DNA of 64,000 nt from Azospirillum sp. B21 (lineage in GTDB: Bacteria > Pseudomonadota > Alphaproteobacteria > Azospirillales > Azospirillaceae). Of the stretch, positions 1 to 18,582 are shown one piece after another. The notes under the pieces were generated by a model. It was not told the origin of the DNA. It ran no database searches and was given only the letters and a program-made list of their open reading frames with translations. The position numbers were made by a program, and so were the translations under genes. The stretch covers positions 124,001 to 188,000 of the forward strand of contig NZ_VTTO01000009.1 in assembly GCF_008364825.1 (NCBI RefSeq), given 5' to 3'. Position 1 is the first letter of the stretch. Each line of letters begins with the position of its first letter.

Positions 1-75
1 CTGTTCCTTCTTGAGCTGGAGGAGCTGATCATTCAGCTCATCCGCGCTCTTCGTACGAATGTCTACGGCCTTCAT
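1..75 (-). CDS. rpmC: 50S ribosomal protein L29, 5' part only (gene runs off the left edge)
   Basis: The minus strand reads MKAVDIRTKSADELNDQLLQ and continues into LKKEQ, the typical N-terminus of L29, which sits at the exit tunnel of the large subunit. Only the first 25 codons are inside the window. Its ATG at 75 overlaps the TGA of rplP in an ATGA arrangement, so the two are translationally coupled. L29 directly after L16 is the standard order of the S10 operon. Confidence 0.9.
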   Translation of the reverse strand, partial: MKAVDIRTKSADELNDQLLQLKKEQ

Positions 76-503
76 GCCGCGGTCTCCTCGACACCGCCCA
101 GGCGGGTCACCAGCTTCACCTTGATCGGCAGCTTCGCGGCCGCCAGAGCGAAGGCGGTTTTTGCCACATCTGCCGGCACGCCGTCCAGTTCAAACAGGAT
201 GCGACCCGGCTTCACGCGAGCCGCCCAGTACTCCGGCGAACCCTTACCGGAACCCATGCGGACTTCGGCGGGCTTGGTGGAGACGGGGAGGTCCGGGAAA
301 ATGCGGATCCAGACGCGGCCCTGACGCTTCATCGCGCGGGTGATCGCGCGGCGAGCCGCTTCGATCTGACGGGCGGTGATGCGCTCCGGCTCCAGGGCCT
401 TCAGGCCGTAGGAGCCGAAATTGAGGGCGGTGCCGCCCTTGGCGTTGCCGTGGATGCGGCCCTTGTGGGCCTTACGGAATTTCGTGCGCTTGGGAGAAAG
501 CAT
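72..503 (-). CDS. rplP: 50S ribosomal protein L16
   Basis: The 143-residue product starts MLSPKRTKFRKAHKGRIHG, the near-invariant L16 N-terminus, and keeps the central RRAITRAMKRQGRVWIRIFP and GSGKGSPEYWAARVKPG blocks. L16 organises tRNA positioning at the peptidyl-transferase region of the 50S subunit. Length is close to the usual 136-140, with a few extra C-terminal residues (GGVEETAA). It lies 12 bp after rpsC and overlaps rpmC by 4 bp. Confidence 0.97.
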   Translation of the reverse strand: MLSPKRTKFRKAHKGRIHGNAKGGTALNFGSYGLKALEPERITARQIEAARRAITRAMKRQGRVWIRIFPDLPVSTKPAEVRMGSGKGSPEYWAARVKPGRILFELDGVPADVAKTAFALAAAKLPIKVKLVTRLGGVEETAA

Positions 504-515
504 CGCTCGGCCCCT

Positions 516-1265
516 TTACTCGCGTTCGGAGCGCTCGGAGCGCTCGCGACGGTCGCGGCGATCGTGACGATCGCGGCGCGGCTCGCCGTCGGTCGACACC
601 GGCTCGGAACCCATGCGCTTGTCCTGCGCCATCGGGTCGTGAGCCATGACCTCGCCCTTGAACACCCACACCTTGACACCGCAGGTGCCGTAGGTGGTCT
701 TGGCGGTGCCCACACCGTAATCGATGTCGGCGCGCAGGGTGTGCAACGGAACGCGGCCCTCGCGGTACCACTCCATGCGGGCGATTTCCGCACCGCCGAG
801 ACGGCCGGAGCAGTTGATCCGGATGCCCTGGGCGCCCAGACGCATGGCGGACTGCACGGCGCGCTTCATGGCGCGACGAAATGCCACGCGACGCTCGAGC
901 TGGCTGGCGATGTTCTCAGCGATGAGGCGAGCGTCGATCTCCGGCTTGCGGATCTCGACGATGTTCAGGCTCACCTCGCTGCCGGTCATCTTCGACAGCT
1001 CAAGACGCAGCTTCTCGATGTCCGCGCCCTTCTTGCCGATCACCACGCCCGGACGGGCCGAGTGGATGGTGATGCGGGCCTTCTTGGCCGGACGTTCGAT
1101 GACGACGCGCGAGCAACCGGCCTGCTGCAGGCGACCCTGCAGATAGCCACGCAGCTTCAGGTCCTGGTGCAGCAGGTTGGCGTAGTCGCGCTTGGCGAAC
1201 CAACGGCTGTCCCAGGTCCGGTTGATGCCGAGGCGCAGCCCGATCGGATTGATTTTCTGACCCAT
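516..1265 (-). CDS. rpsC: 30S ribosomal protein S3
   Basis: The 249-residue product opens with MGQKINPIGLRLGINRTWDS and contains the KH-domain stretch RPGVVIGKKGADIEKLR around residues 70-90, both diagnostic of S3, which lines the mRNA entry tunnel and helps unwind mRNA. The C-terminus is a long low-complexity charged tail rich in RDRR and SERSERE, somewhat longer than the usual S3 end. Its ATG shares one base with the rplV stop (TAATG), so translation is probably coupled. Confidence 0.97.
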   Translation of the reverse strand: MGQKINPIGLRLGINRTWDSRWFAKRDYANLLHQDLKLRGYLQGRLQQAGCSRVVIERPAKKARITIHSARPGVVIGKKGADIEKLRLELSKMTGSEVSLNIVEIRKPEIDARLIAENIASQLERRVAFRRAMKRAVQSAMRLGAQGIRINCSGRLGGAEIARMEWYREGRVPLHTLRADIDYGVGTAKTTYGTCGVKVWVFKGEVMAHDPMAQDKRMGSEPVSTDGEPRRDRHDRRDRRERSERSERE

Positions 1266-1660
1266 TACTCGGCCCCCTCGGCAACGGCGGCGTCACGCTC
1301 GCGAACGATGATCGTCAGGTTGCTGAACAGCTTCTCGACCCGGGCGCCGCGACCGCGGGCACGGGCGTGGAAGCGCTTCATCACCAGAGCGCGACCGACC
1401 GTCGCCGACGACACGTACAGACGGTCGACGTCGAGCTGGTGGTTGTTCTCGGCGTTCGCGATCGCGGCCTGCAGGACCTTCTTCACTTCGCCGGCGATGC
1501 GACGCTTGGAGAAGGTCAGCTCGGCCACGGCGCGGCTGGCATCCATGTTCCGGATCAGCTGGGCGACGAGGTTGAGCTTCCGCGGGCTGGTGCGGATCAT
1601 CGGATTGCGGGCCAGAGCCTCGTTCTCCGCGATCCGGCTGGGATTGGCAGACTTGCCCAT
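1265..1660 (-). CDS. rplV: 50S ribosomal protein L22
   Basis: The 131-residue product contains IRTSPRKLNLVAQLIR, the conserved L22 core that contacts 23S rRNA. The C-terminal half holds the extended beta-hairpin that reaches into the exit tunnel (RALVMKRFHARARGRGARVEK). Its length is slightly above the usual 110-130 because of an N-terminal extension of about 15 residues, as in many alphaproteobacteria. It lies 3 bp after rpsS and overlaps rpsC by one base. Confidence 0.96.
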   Translation of the reverse strand: MGKSANPSRIAENEALARNPMIRTSPRKLNLVAQLIRNMDASRAVAELTFSKRRIAGEVKKVLQAAIANAENNHQLDVDRLYVSSATVGRALVMKRFHARARGRGARVEKLFSNLTIIVRERDAAVAEGAE

Positions 1661-1663
1661 GGC

Positions 1664-1942
1664 TTACTTCCTCTTCGCCTTCTTGTCCGCCGCGTGGCCA
1701 TAGAAGGTCCGCGTCGGAGCGAACTCGCCGAACTTGTGACCGATCATGTGCTCGGTAACCAGAACCGGCAGGAACTTGTGGCCGTTGTAGACGCCGAACG
1801 TCAGACCGACGAACTGCGGCAGGATGGTCGAACGACGCGACCAGATCTTGATGATCTCGTTGCGGCCCGAAGCCCGGCTCTTGTCCGCCTTCTTCAGCAG
1901 ATAGCCGTCGACGAACGGGCCCTTCCAAACGGAGCGTGCCAT
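1664..1942 (-). CDS. rpsS: 30S ribosomal protein S19
   Basis: The 92-residue product MARSVWKGPFVDGYLLKKAD followed by IKIWSRRSTILPQFVG and HKFGEFAPTRTFYGH is a textbook S19, the head protein that with S13 contacts tRNA and 16S rRNA. Length matches the family. It lies 12 bp after rplB and 3 bp before rplV in the S10 operon. Confidence 0.97.
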   Translation of the reverse strand: MARSVWKGPFVDGYLLKKADKSRASGRNEIIKIWSRRSTILPQFVGLTFGVYNGHKFLPVLVTEHMIGHKFGEFAPTRTFYGHAADKKAKRK

Positions 1943-1954
1943 CGTTCGACCTCC

Positions 1955-2782
1955 TTACTTCGAATGACGGCGGCGCAGGATCAGGCCATCCGTCTTCTTG
2001 TTGTGACGAGTCTTCTTGCCCTTGGTCGGCTTGCCCCACGGCGTGACCGGATGACGGCCGCCCGAGGTGCGACCCTCACCACCACCGTGCGGGTGGTCGA
2101 TCGGGTTCATGGCGACGCCACGGACCGACGGACGCTTGCCCAGCCAACGGTTGCGGCCGGCCTTGCCCAGGTTGGTGTTCATCTGGTCCGGGTTGGACAC
2201 GGCACCGAGGGTGGCCATGCACTCGCCGCGAACCATCCGCAGCTCTCCGGACGGCAGCTTCAGCTGGGCGTAGCCGCCGTCGCGGCCGACCAGCTGCAGG
2301 TAGGTGCCGGCGGAACGAGCCACCTGACCACCCTTACCGGCCTTCAGCTCGACGTTGTGCACGATCGAACCGACGGGGATGTTCTTCAGCGGCATGGCGT
2401 TGCCGGGCTTCACGTCGACGCGTTCGCCCGAGATGACCGTGTCGCCGACCTTCAGGCGCTGCGGCGCCAGGATGTAGGACAGAGTCCCATCCTGGTACTT
2501 GATCAGCGCGATGAAGGCCGTGCGGTTCGGATCATATTCGAGCCGCTCGACGGTGGCCGGAACGTCGAACTTGCGACGCTTGAAGTCCACCAGACGATAG
2601 GTGCGCTTATGACCGCCACCCATGCGGCGCGCAGTGATGCGGCCGGTGTTGTTGCGGCCACCAGACTTGGTCAGGCCCTCGGTGAGGGTCTTGACCGGCT
2701 TGCCCTTCCACAGCTCCGAGCGGTCAACGATGACCAGCTGGCGGAGCGACGGCGTAATCGGGCGGTATTGCTTCAGAGCCAT
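1955..2782 (-). CDS. rplB: 50S ribosomal protein L2
   Basis: The 275-residue product starts MALKQYRPITPSLRQLVIVD and ends with the conserved GVAMNPIDHPHGGGEGRTSG block near residues 220-240, which carries the histidine important for peptidyl-transferase assembly, followed by a lysine/arginine-rich tail. L2 is a primary rRNA-binding protein needed to join the subunits. Length is as usual for the family. It is 16 bp after rplW. Confidence 0.98.
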   Translation of the reverse strand: MALKQYRPITPSLRQLVIVDRSELWKGKPVKTLTEGLTKSGGRNNTGRITARRMGGGHKRTYRLVDFKRRKFDVPATVERLEYDPNRTAFIALIKYQDGTLSYILAPQRLKVGDTVISGERVDVKPGNAMPLKNIPVGSIVHNVELKAGKGGQVARSAGTYLQLVGRDGGYAQLKLPSGELRMVRGECMATLGAVSNPDQMNTNLGKAGRNRWLGKRPSVRGVAMNPIDHPHGGGEGRTSGGRHPVTPWGKPTKGKKTRHNKKTDGLILRRRHSK

Positions 2783-2798
2783 CGGATCACACTCCCGC

Positions 2799-3116
2799 TC
2801 AGATGCCCGTGGTCACGTCGATCTTGTTACCCTCGGCGAGGGTGACGACGGCCTTCTTGAAGTCCGAGCGACGGCCGATGGTGCCGCGGAACCGCTTGGT
2901 CTTGCCCTTGGAAACCAGGGTGTTGACCGCGGTCACCTTGACGTTGAAGAGACCTTCAACGGCGGCCTTGATCTCCGGCTTGGAGGCCGTGAGCGGCACG
3001 CGGAACGTGACCTGGTTGTGCTCCGACACCAACGTCGACTTCTCGGTGATGACGGGAGCGAGGATCAGGTCGTACATCCGCTCCTGGCTCACCGCAGGTT
3101 TCGACTGCTTGCTCAT
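2799..3116 (-). CDS. rplW: 50S ribosomal protein L23
   Basis: The 105-residue product contains YDLILAPVITEKSTLVSEHN and the C-terminal RRSDFKKAVVTLAEGNKID, both standard for L23. L23 surrounds the exit tunnel and is the docking site for trigger factor and SRP. Its start overlaps the end of rplD by 4 bp, so the pair is coupled. Confidence 0.96.
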   Translation of the reverse strand: MSKQSKPAVSQERMYDLILAPVITEKSTLVSEHNQVTFRVPLTASKPEIKAAVEGLFNVKVTAVNTLVSKGKTKRFRGTIGRRSDFKKAVVTLAEGNKIDVTTGI

Positions 3117-3742
3117 TTCAGGCGAGCCTCCAGTTGCTCGACCGCGTTGCGGGTCAGGACCAGCGTGTCGCGGCGGAGAATGTCGTAGACGTTGGCGCCC
3201 TGCTCCGGCAGCACGTCGATCAGCGGGATGTTGCGCGAAGCCTTGGCGAAATTCTCGTCCAGGTTCGAGCCATCGATGATCAGCGCGGACGTCAGGCCGA
3301 GGGTGGCCAGACGGGCGGCCAGCTCCTTGGTCTTGTGCGTCTCGGCAGCGGCAGCCTCGAGAACGATCAGCTTGCCCTCGGCGGCCTTGGCCGACAGGGC
3401 AGTCTTGAGCGCCAGCTTGCGGACCTTCTTCGTCAGGTCGTGGGCGTGCGAACGCACCACCGGCCCGAAGATGGTCGCACCGCCGCGGAACTGCGGCGAA
3501 CGGATGGAGCCCTGGCGAGCGCGACCGGTGCCCTTCTGCGAGTAGGGCTTCTTGGTCGTGCCGCTGATCTCGCTGATGCCCTTGGTCTTGTGGTTACCGG
3601 AGCGGCGCTTGGCCAGCTGCCAGTTGACCATGCGGGCCAGCAGGTCGGTGCGGGTCGGCAGGCCGAACACGGCATCCGACAGCTCGATCTCGCCGACGGC
3701 TTCGTTGTTCAGGTTCTTGATCGTGGCCTTCATGGCGCTCAC
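3113..3742 (-). CDS. rplD: 50S ribosomal protein L4
   Basis: The 209-residue product has the L4 loop motif KKPYSQKGTGRARQGSIRSP around residues 60-80, which reaches the exit tunnel, and a typical C-terminal Rossmann-like half. In E. coli L4 also represses its own S10 operon; no such control element could be assigned here. The ATG at 3742 overlaps the rplC stop; an internal ATG three codons in is the alternative start. Confidence 0.96.
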   Translation of the reverse strand: MSAMKATIKNLNNEAVGEIELSDAVFGLPTRTDLLARMVNWQLAKRRSGNHKTKGISEISGTTKKPYSQKGTGRARQGSIRSPQFRGGATIFGPVVRSHAHDLTKKVRKLALKTALSAKAAEGKLIVLEAAAAETHKTKELAARLATLGLTSALIIDGSNLDENFAKASRNIPLIDVLPEQGANVYDILRRDTLVLTRNAVEQLEARLK

Positions 3743-4449
3743 TCCTGCGTCTCGGCCGGGGCTTCCGCCGCCGGAGCAGACTTGATGCCGGCCGGGAAGG
3801 GCAGGCCTTCCGGAGCCTTCTTCTTGACGGCGTCACGGATGCGCAGCCAACCGCCCTCGGCGCCGGGGACGGCACCCTTGAGCATGATCAGACCACGGGC
3901 TTCGTCGACGGCGACGACCTGAAGGTTCAGGACCGTAACCTTCTCGTCACCGAGGTGACCGGCCATCTTCTTGTTCTTGAAGACCTTGCCGGGGTCCTGA
4001 CGGTTACCCGTCGAACCGTGCGAGCGGTGCGACACCGACACGCCGTGCGTGGCGCGCAGACCACCGAAGTTCCAGCGCTTCATCGCACCGGCAAAGCCCT
4101 TGCCGATGGAAGTGCCGGTGACGTCGACGTACTGGCCGGCGACGAAGTGGGTGACCGACAGCTCGGCACCAACCTCGATCAGGGCATCGGCATCGACGCG
4201 GAACTCGACCAGCTTGCGCTTCGGTTCCACACGCGCCTTGGCGAAATGCCCACGCTCAGGCTTGTTGACGTTCTTGACCTTGATGGCGCCCGCGCCGAGC
4301 TGGACGGCAGTGTAGCCATCCTTTTCCTCGGTGCGAACGGCGACGACCTGGCAGCTGTCGACTTTCAGCACAGTGACCGGAACATGTTGGCCGTCGTCCG
4401 TGAAGACGCGGGTCATGCCGACCTTCTGCGCGATCAAACCGGATCGCAT
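3739..4449 (-). CDS. rplC: 50S ribosomal protein L3
   Basis: The 236-residue product starts MRSGLIAQKVGMTRVFTDDG and carries the MKRWNFGGLRATHGVSVSHR loop around residues 115-140 that reaches the peptidyl-transferase centre. The glutamine of the GSTGNRQDPGKV segment is the one methylated by PrmB in other bacteria. There is an Ala/Glu-rich C-terminal extension of about 25 residues. It lies 59 bp after rpsJ. Confidence 0.97.
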   Translation of the reverse strand: MRSGLIAQKVGMTRVFTDDGQHVPVTVLKVDSCQVVAVRTEEKDGYTAVQLGAGAIKVKNVNKPERGHFAKARVEPKRKLVEFRVDADALIEVGAELSVTHFVAGQYVDVTGTSIGKGFAGAMKRWNFGGLRATHGVSVSHRSHGSTGNRQDPGKVFKNKKMAGHLGDEKVTVLNLQVVAVDEARGLIMLKGAVPGAEGGWLRIRDAVKKKAPEGLPFPAGIKSAPAAEAPAETQE

Positions 4450-4508
4450 TGTTCTTTATCTCCTGACCAGGGACGTCCGTGAGTGGAGAGGTCCCTTACC
4501 AACCAAAA

Positions 4509-4823
<315 letters not shown>

Positions 4824-5356
4824 ACGTCCCTTGCACCTTCTAGCGATGACGCGGACGCGTCACCGGAACTCCACGAGCTTGCTTGGGGGGCATCGCCGAC
4901 AGCGCAAGGCCGCGCGCCGAACCACCGAAGCGGGGCTGACGGGCGACACAGTGACCGAAGCGACGGGCCGATACGAAAAAGAACATCCCCCGCGCACGGA
5001 GCGCGAAGGGGATGTTCCGTTCAGCAGACGGCGCGCCCTGTAGAGGCGCGCCGTGCCGTTCGTCTCGGGCTGCGTCTAGGCCGATTCTGCCTACCACCAA
5101 CCCAAAATCCAGAGGGCGTAATCTCTAGGCGTTCAGCGCCCGCGTGTCAATCCTGAATCGCCCCTGGATCGGAGGAAGCTGGATCGACAGGCGGACGGTT
5201 CCAAACACCGACGCCCGATGGCTAGAACCGGGCGGGCCGCCCTTCCTGCTTACGCGGAGAAGACGGCCCGTCTCAAACAACTGGCGGCGGGATCGCTCCC
5301 GCTGCCCCACCCTTCCCTCTCCGGCGACCACCTTGCGGCGGATGCCGGATGGGTCA
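4824..5356. other. Intergenic region between tuf and the S10 operon
   Basis: No gene is supported in these 533 bp. It contains the minus-strand terminator at 4976-5017 and a second perfect inverted repeat (ggcgcgcc at 5030-5037 and 5045-5052) without a T-run. The promoter of the S10 operon should lie between 4824 and 4975, but no clear -35/-10 pair was found. Confidence 0.6.
4976..5017 (-). terminator. Rho-independent terminator after the left tuf gene
   Basis: On the minus strand, arms gaacatcccc (4981-4990) and ggggatgttc (5008-5017) pair over 10 bp. An inner CGCGC/GCGCG stem extends the hairpin, and a run of five T follows (4976-4980 read in complement). It separates the fusA-tuf transcript from the S10 operon. 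Confidence 0.85.
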
Positions 5357-6547
<1,191 letters not shown>

Positions 6548-6585
6548 GGGTTGGTCTCTCCGTTTCTCAATCGTTCCAGCGGTCT

Positions 6586-8658
6586 TCAGGCCACCTTGGC
6601 GCGGACGCCGTCCGCGATGGCCTGTGGCACCGGCTCATAATGGTCGAACTGCATGCTGTACTGCGCGCGGCCCTGACTCATGGAGCGCAGGGAATTCACA
6701 TAGCCGAACATGGCCGCCAAGGGAACCAGTCCCGTGACGATTCGCGCGTTGCCACGCTGGTCCATGCCGGTGATTTGTCCGCGGCGACCGTTCAGGTCAC
6801 CGATGACGTCGCCCATATAGTCGTCCGGCGTGATGATTTCGACCCGCATCAGCGGTTCCAACAGGACCGGAGCGGCTTTTGTCATCGCCTCGCGGAAGGC
6901 AGTCCGCGCCGCCAACTCGAAGGCCAGCGGGGAGGAATCCACATCGTGGGATTCGCCGCTGACCAGCGTCACCTTGACGTCGACGACCGGATAGCCGGCG
7001 ACCACGCCACTGTCCTTGGTGGCTTCCAGCCCGCGCTGCACACCGGCCACGAACTCACGCGGCAGGGCCGCCGTACGGTTCTCAAACACGAAGCCTGCGC
7101 CACGGTCCAGCGCCTCCACCTTCAGCGCCACCCGCGCGAACTGCGCACGGTCTCCGGTCTGACGGGCGTGGGTGTGGTCAACCTCCGCCGTACGCAGCAC
7201 CGTCTCGCGGTAGGCCACCTTCGGCGCGCCGACGGAGGCGTCGACGCGGAACTCGCGCTTCATCCGGTCGACAACGATGTCGAGGTGCAGTTCGCCCATG
7301 CCGCGGATGACGGTCTGGCCGCTCTCGCGGTCGACGGACACGCGCAAGGAGGGGTCTTCATGGCCCAGCCGGTTCAGCGCCGCTGCCATCTTGTCATGGT
7401 CGGCCTCGGTGCGCGGCTCGACCACGATCTCGATGACCGGCTCGGGGACGTCCAAGCGTTCCAACACGATCGGCTTGGCAGGATCGCACAGCGTGTCGCC
7501 GGTCGCCGTGTGTTCCAATCCGGCGAAGGCCACGATGTCGCCAGTATGGGCGCGCTCGATGTCCTCGCGGCTGTTGGCGTGCATCAGCAGCATGCGGCCG
7601 ATCTTCTCGCGCTCGCCCTTGACCGGGTTGAGCATCCAATCTCCGACGGTCGCTGTGCCGGAATAGATGCGGCAGAAGGTGAGCGTCCCGACATAGGGAT
7701 CGTTCATCACCTTGAAGGCCAGACCGGAGAAGGGAGCACTGTCGTTGGCCGGGCGCTCTTCGTCGCGCTCGCCGCTGACGGCATGTCCCTTGACCGCACC
7801 GATGTCGTTCGGGGCGGGCAGGTAATCGATCACCGCGTCGAGCATCGGCTGGATGCCCTTGTTGCGAAAGGCCGAACCGCAGAGCACCGGCACCACGGCG
7901 CCGGCAATCGTGCCCTTGCGGATCAGCGCGCGCAGGGCGTCCGGCGCAGGCTCATCGCCGCGCTCCAGATAAGCGGCCATCGCCGCCTCGTCGAGGTCAA
8001 GCACAGCCTCCAGCAGCGCCTGGCGGGCGCTTGCTGCCGCTTCTGCGAGATCCTCGGGAATGTCCGTGTGTTCGAATTCGGCGCCAAGCGTCTCGGCCTT
8101 CCAGATCGTGGCGCGCATTGCGACCAGATCGACGATGCCGGAAAAGCTGGCTTCGACACCGATGGGCAACTGCAGGACCAGCGGCTTGACGCCCAGCCGG
8201 TCTGCCATCATGGCGACGCAGTTGGCGAAATCTGCGCCGGTGCGGTCCATCTTGTTGACGAAGGCCATGCGCGGCACGCCGTACTTGTCGGCCTGCCGCC
8301 ACACGGTCTCGGTCTGGGGCTCGACCCCCGCAACCGCATCGAAGATGGCGACGGCGCCATCCAGGACACGCAAGGACCGCTCGACCTCTATGGTGAAATC
8401 CACATGGCCGGGCGTGTCGATGATGTTGATGCGGTGGTCGCGCCAGAAACAGGTCGTGGCCGCCGAGGTGATGGTGATGCCCCGTTCCTGCTCCTGCTCC
8501 ATCCAGTCCATGACGGCGGTGCCGTCATTGACTTCGCCCATGCGATAGGACTTGCCGGTGTAGAACAGGATGCGCTCGGTCGTCGTCGTCTTGCCGGCAT
8601 CGATGTGAGCCATGATGCCGATGTTGCGGTAACGGTCGAGGGCGTGCGAACGGGGCAT
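6586..8658 (-). CDS. fusA: Elongation factor G
   Basis: The 690-residue product starts MPRSHALDRYRNIGIMAHID and has the P-loop AHIDAGKTTTTER, switch I with RGITITSAATTCFW, switch II DTPGHVDFTIEVERSL and NKMDRTGADF. Domains II to V follow at full length. EF-G drives translocation and, with RRF, ribosome recycling. It sits between rpsG (27 bp upstream) and tuf. No recognised fusidic-acid resistance change could be judged by eye. Confidence 0.97.
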   Translation of the reverse strand: MPRSHALDRYRNIGIMAHIDAGKTTTTERILFYTGKSYRMGEVNDGTAVMDWMEQEQERGITITSAATTCFWRDHRINIIDTPGHVDFTIEVERSLRVLDGAVAIFDAVAGVEPQTETVWRQADKYGVPRMAFVNKMDRTGADFANCVAMMADRLGVKPLVLQLPIGVEASFSGIVDLVAMRATIWKAETLGAEFEHTDIPEDLAEAAASARQALLEAVLDLDEAAMAAYLERGDEPAPDALRALIRKGTIAGAVVPVLCGSAFRNKGIQPMLDAVIDYLPAPNDIGAVKGHAVSGERDEERPANDSAPFSGLAFKVMNDPYVGTLTFCRIYSGTATVGDWMLNPVKGEREKIGRMLLMHANSREDIERAHTGDIVAFAGLEHTATGDTLCDPAKPIVLERLDVPEPVIEIVVEPRTEADHDKMAAALNRLGHEDPSLRVSVDRESGQTVIRGMGELHLDIVVDRMKREFRVDASVGAPKVAYRETVLRTAEVDHTHARQTGDRAQFARVALKVEALDRGAGFVFENRTAALPREFVAGVQRGLEATKDSGVVAGYPVVDVKVTLVSGESHDVDSSPLAFELAARTAFREAMTKAAPVLLEPLMRVEIITPDDYMGDVIGDLNGRRGQITGMDQRGNARIVTGLVPLAAMFGYVNSLRSMSQGRAQYSMQFDHYEPVPQAIADGVRAKVA

Positions 8659-8685
8659 GCAAAATCACCAGGACAGGCGTGAACC

Positions 8686-9156
8686 TTACCAGCGGTAGTG
8701 CGAGAACGCCTTGTTGGCTTCCGCCATGCGGTGCGTATCTTCGCGCTTCTTCACGGCAGTGCCGCGCTGGCTGGCGGCGTCGAGCAGCTCACCCGACAGA
8801 CGCTCGGTCATGGTGTTTTCCGAGCGGGCGCGGGCGGCGCTGATCAGCCAACGGATGGCCAGAGCCTGGGCGCGGTCCGAACGGACCTCGACCGGAACCT
8901 GGTAGGTCGCACCGCCGACGCGGCGACTGCGAACTTCGAGGTGCGGCTTCACGTTGGCGAGGGCGTCGTGGAAGACCTGAACGGGGTCGTTCTTGGTCTT
9001 GACCTCGATACGGCCCAGCGCGCCGTAGACGATGCCTTCGGCGGCCGACTTCTTGCCGTCCAGCATCAGGCAGTTCATGAACTTCGTCAGGACGCGGTCG
9101 CCGTACTTGGCGTCCGGCAGGACTTCACGCTTCTCGGCGCGATGACGACGGGACAT
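8686..9156 (-). CDS. rpsG: 30S ribosomal protein S7
   Basis: The 156-residue product starts MSRRHRAEKREVLPDAKYGD and contains KFMNCLMLDGKKSAAEGIVY and GGATYQVPVEVRSDRAQALA, the signature of S7, which nucleates 30S head assembly. Length equals the family norm. It lies 12 bp after rpsL. In E. coli S7 represses this operon by binding the rpsL-rpsG junction; the short gap here gives little room for the same structure. Confidence 0.97.
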   Translation of the reverse strand: MSRRHRAEKREVLPDAKYGDRVLTKFMNCLMLDGKKSAAEGIVYGALGRIEVKTKNDPVQVFHDALANVKPHLEVRSRRVGGATYQVPVEVRSDRAQALAIRWLISAARARSENTMTERLSGELLDAASQRGTAVKKREDTHRMAEANKAFSHYRW

Positions 9157-9168
9157 CGTGAGTTCTCC

Positions 9169-9540
9169 TTACTTCGGACGCTTCGCGCCGTACTTCGAAC
9201 GACGCTGCTTACGATCCTTGACGCCCTGGGTATCCAGCGTGCCGCGAATGATGTGGTAGCGAACGCCGGGAAGATCCTTCACACGACCGCCGCGGATCAT
9301 GACCACCGAGTGTTCCTGGAGGTTGTGGCCCTCACCAGGGATGTAGCTCGTCACCTCGAAGCCGTTCGTCAGACGAACGCGGGCGACCTTACGGAGCGCC
9401 GAGTTCGGCTTCTTCGGGGTGGTGGTGTAAACGCGAGTGCAGACGCCACGCTTCTGCGGGCAGGCCTCCATCGCGGGAACCTTGTTGCGCGCGGCCAACG
9501 GCTCGCGCGGCTTACGGATCAACTGGTTGATCGTCGGCAT
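9169..9540 (-). CDS. rpsL: 30S ribosomal protein S12
   Basis: The 123-residue product contains CPQKRGVCTRVYTTTPKKPN with Lys43 and, further on, GGRVKDLPGVRYHIIRGTLD, the decoding-centre loops of S12. Lys43 is unchanged, so there is no sign of the classical streptomycin-resistance substitution at that site. It is the first gene of the str operon, preceded by a leader with a terminator-like hairpin (9592-9630). Confidence 0.97.
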   Translation of the reverse strand: MPTINQLIRKPREPLAARNKVPAMEACPQKRGVCTRVYTTTPKKPNSALRKVARVRLTNGFEVTSYIPGEGHNLQEHSVVMIRGGRVKDLPGVRYHIIRGTLDTQGVKDRKQRRSKYGAKRPK

Positions 9541-9591
9541 ATCTGCCCTTCATCCCTTCAAGATCACTCGGCCGGACGAGCCGGACGAAGC

Positions 9592-9630
9592 AAAAGCCCG
9601 CCTGCGAAACGTTGCCGTTCCGAGCGGGCT
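9592..9630 (-). promoter_or_regulatory. Terminator-like hairpin in the rpsL leader (possible attenuator)
   Basis: On the minus strand the arms agcccgc and gcgggct (9624-9630 and 9595-9601) are followed by TTTTG. The hairpin ends about 52 bp before the rpsL start codon, so transcripts from an upstream promoter would cross it. This would fit attenuation, but only the structure is visible. Confidence 0.4.
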
Positions 9631-9808
9631 GAATGAGCGAAAGCCGACCGGAGGACTCCGATCGGCGGGATCGGTGGATTCAAGCGGACGCACGGAGAGC
9701 CCCGGCGTCCTTTGAAGTTCGCGGACTTTAGGGAAACGGGGTGGGAGAGTCAAGAACGGTATTTCAGCCTGTGGAAGGTCCCGTTGCTCCGGCGCGAAAC
9801 CCGACAAG

Positions 9809-9838
9809 AAAAGGGCGCGTCCCTTGCGGAACGCGCCC
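9809..9838 (-). terminator. Rho-independent terminator after rpoC
   Basis: On the minus strand gggcgcgt/acgcgccc (9813-9820 and 9831-9838) form an 8-bp GC stem followed by TTTT (complement of 9809-9812). It lies 28 bp past the rpoC stop codon. Confidence 0.85.
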
Positions 9839-9865
9839 CCTCCCCTACTCGCTCTTCCCGACAGA

Positions 9866-14038
<4,173 letters not shown>

Positions 14039-14140
14039 GACCGTCTCCCGCTGGCATCGCCGCGTTGTCGGTTAAGGGCAGTGCATGACCCCGGAGCAGC
14101 GCATCGGCACCGCACCGGGGTTTGGTCACGTCAAATCGGC

Positions 14141-18334
<4,194 letters not shown>

Positions 18335-18514
18335 GGATGTCCCCAAACGTCTGTACGTGATGCGCGTTATACCGACCGTTCAACCGACCGTGGGATCAAG
18401 CCGACTGGTGTCGACCGGTCCCAAGGGCGCCCGCGCGGGCCATCCCCATGATGGGGACGGAAAGAGCCGGGCCGGGCAAGCCCGGTCCGGCGGAAGGCAG
18501 AAAACGCCGTGCAG

Positions 18515-18540
18515 CGGCCGGTCCCCTGGGGGACCGGCCG
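18515..18540 (-). promoter_or_regulatory. Perfect hairpin in the rplL-rpoB gap (possible attenuator or processing site)
   Basis: Arms cggccggtcccc (18515-18526) and ggggaccggccg (18529-18540) are a perfect 12-bp inverted repeat with a two-base loop. On the minus strand a GTTTTC tract follows after about 10 nt, so a weak terminator is possible. In E. coli an attenuator and an RNase III site sit at the same place; that role is inferred by position. Confidence 0.5.
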
Positions 18541-18582
18541 CCGTCCGGCGTGGAACTGTATGATCCGTAACGCAACAAGGTC

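Larger units (their letters stand above)
9541..9865. other. Intergenic region between rpoC and rpsL
   Basis: These 325 bp hold no supported gene. They contain the rpoC terminator at 9809-9838 and a second minus-strand hairpin at 9592-9630. The str-operon promoter must lie between the two hairpins; no confident -35/-10 pair was seen. Confidence 0.6.

Noticed and set aside
450..4482. Several 150-490 codon plus-strand frames across the ribosomal protein genes
   Set aside because: All lie antisense to certain ribosomal genes and show the same biased composition.
5030..5052. GGCGCGCC inverted repeat between tuf and rpsJ as a second terminator
   Set aside because: The arms are perfect, but no T-run follows on either strand; the real terminator is at 4976-5017.
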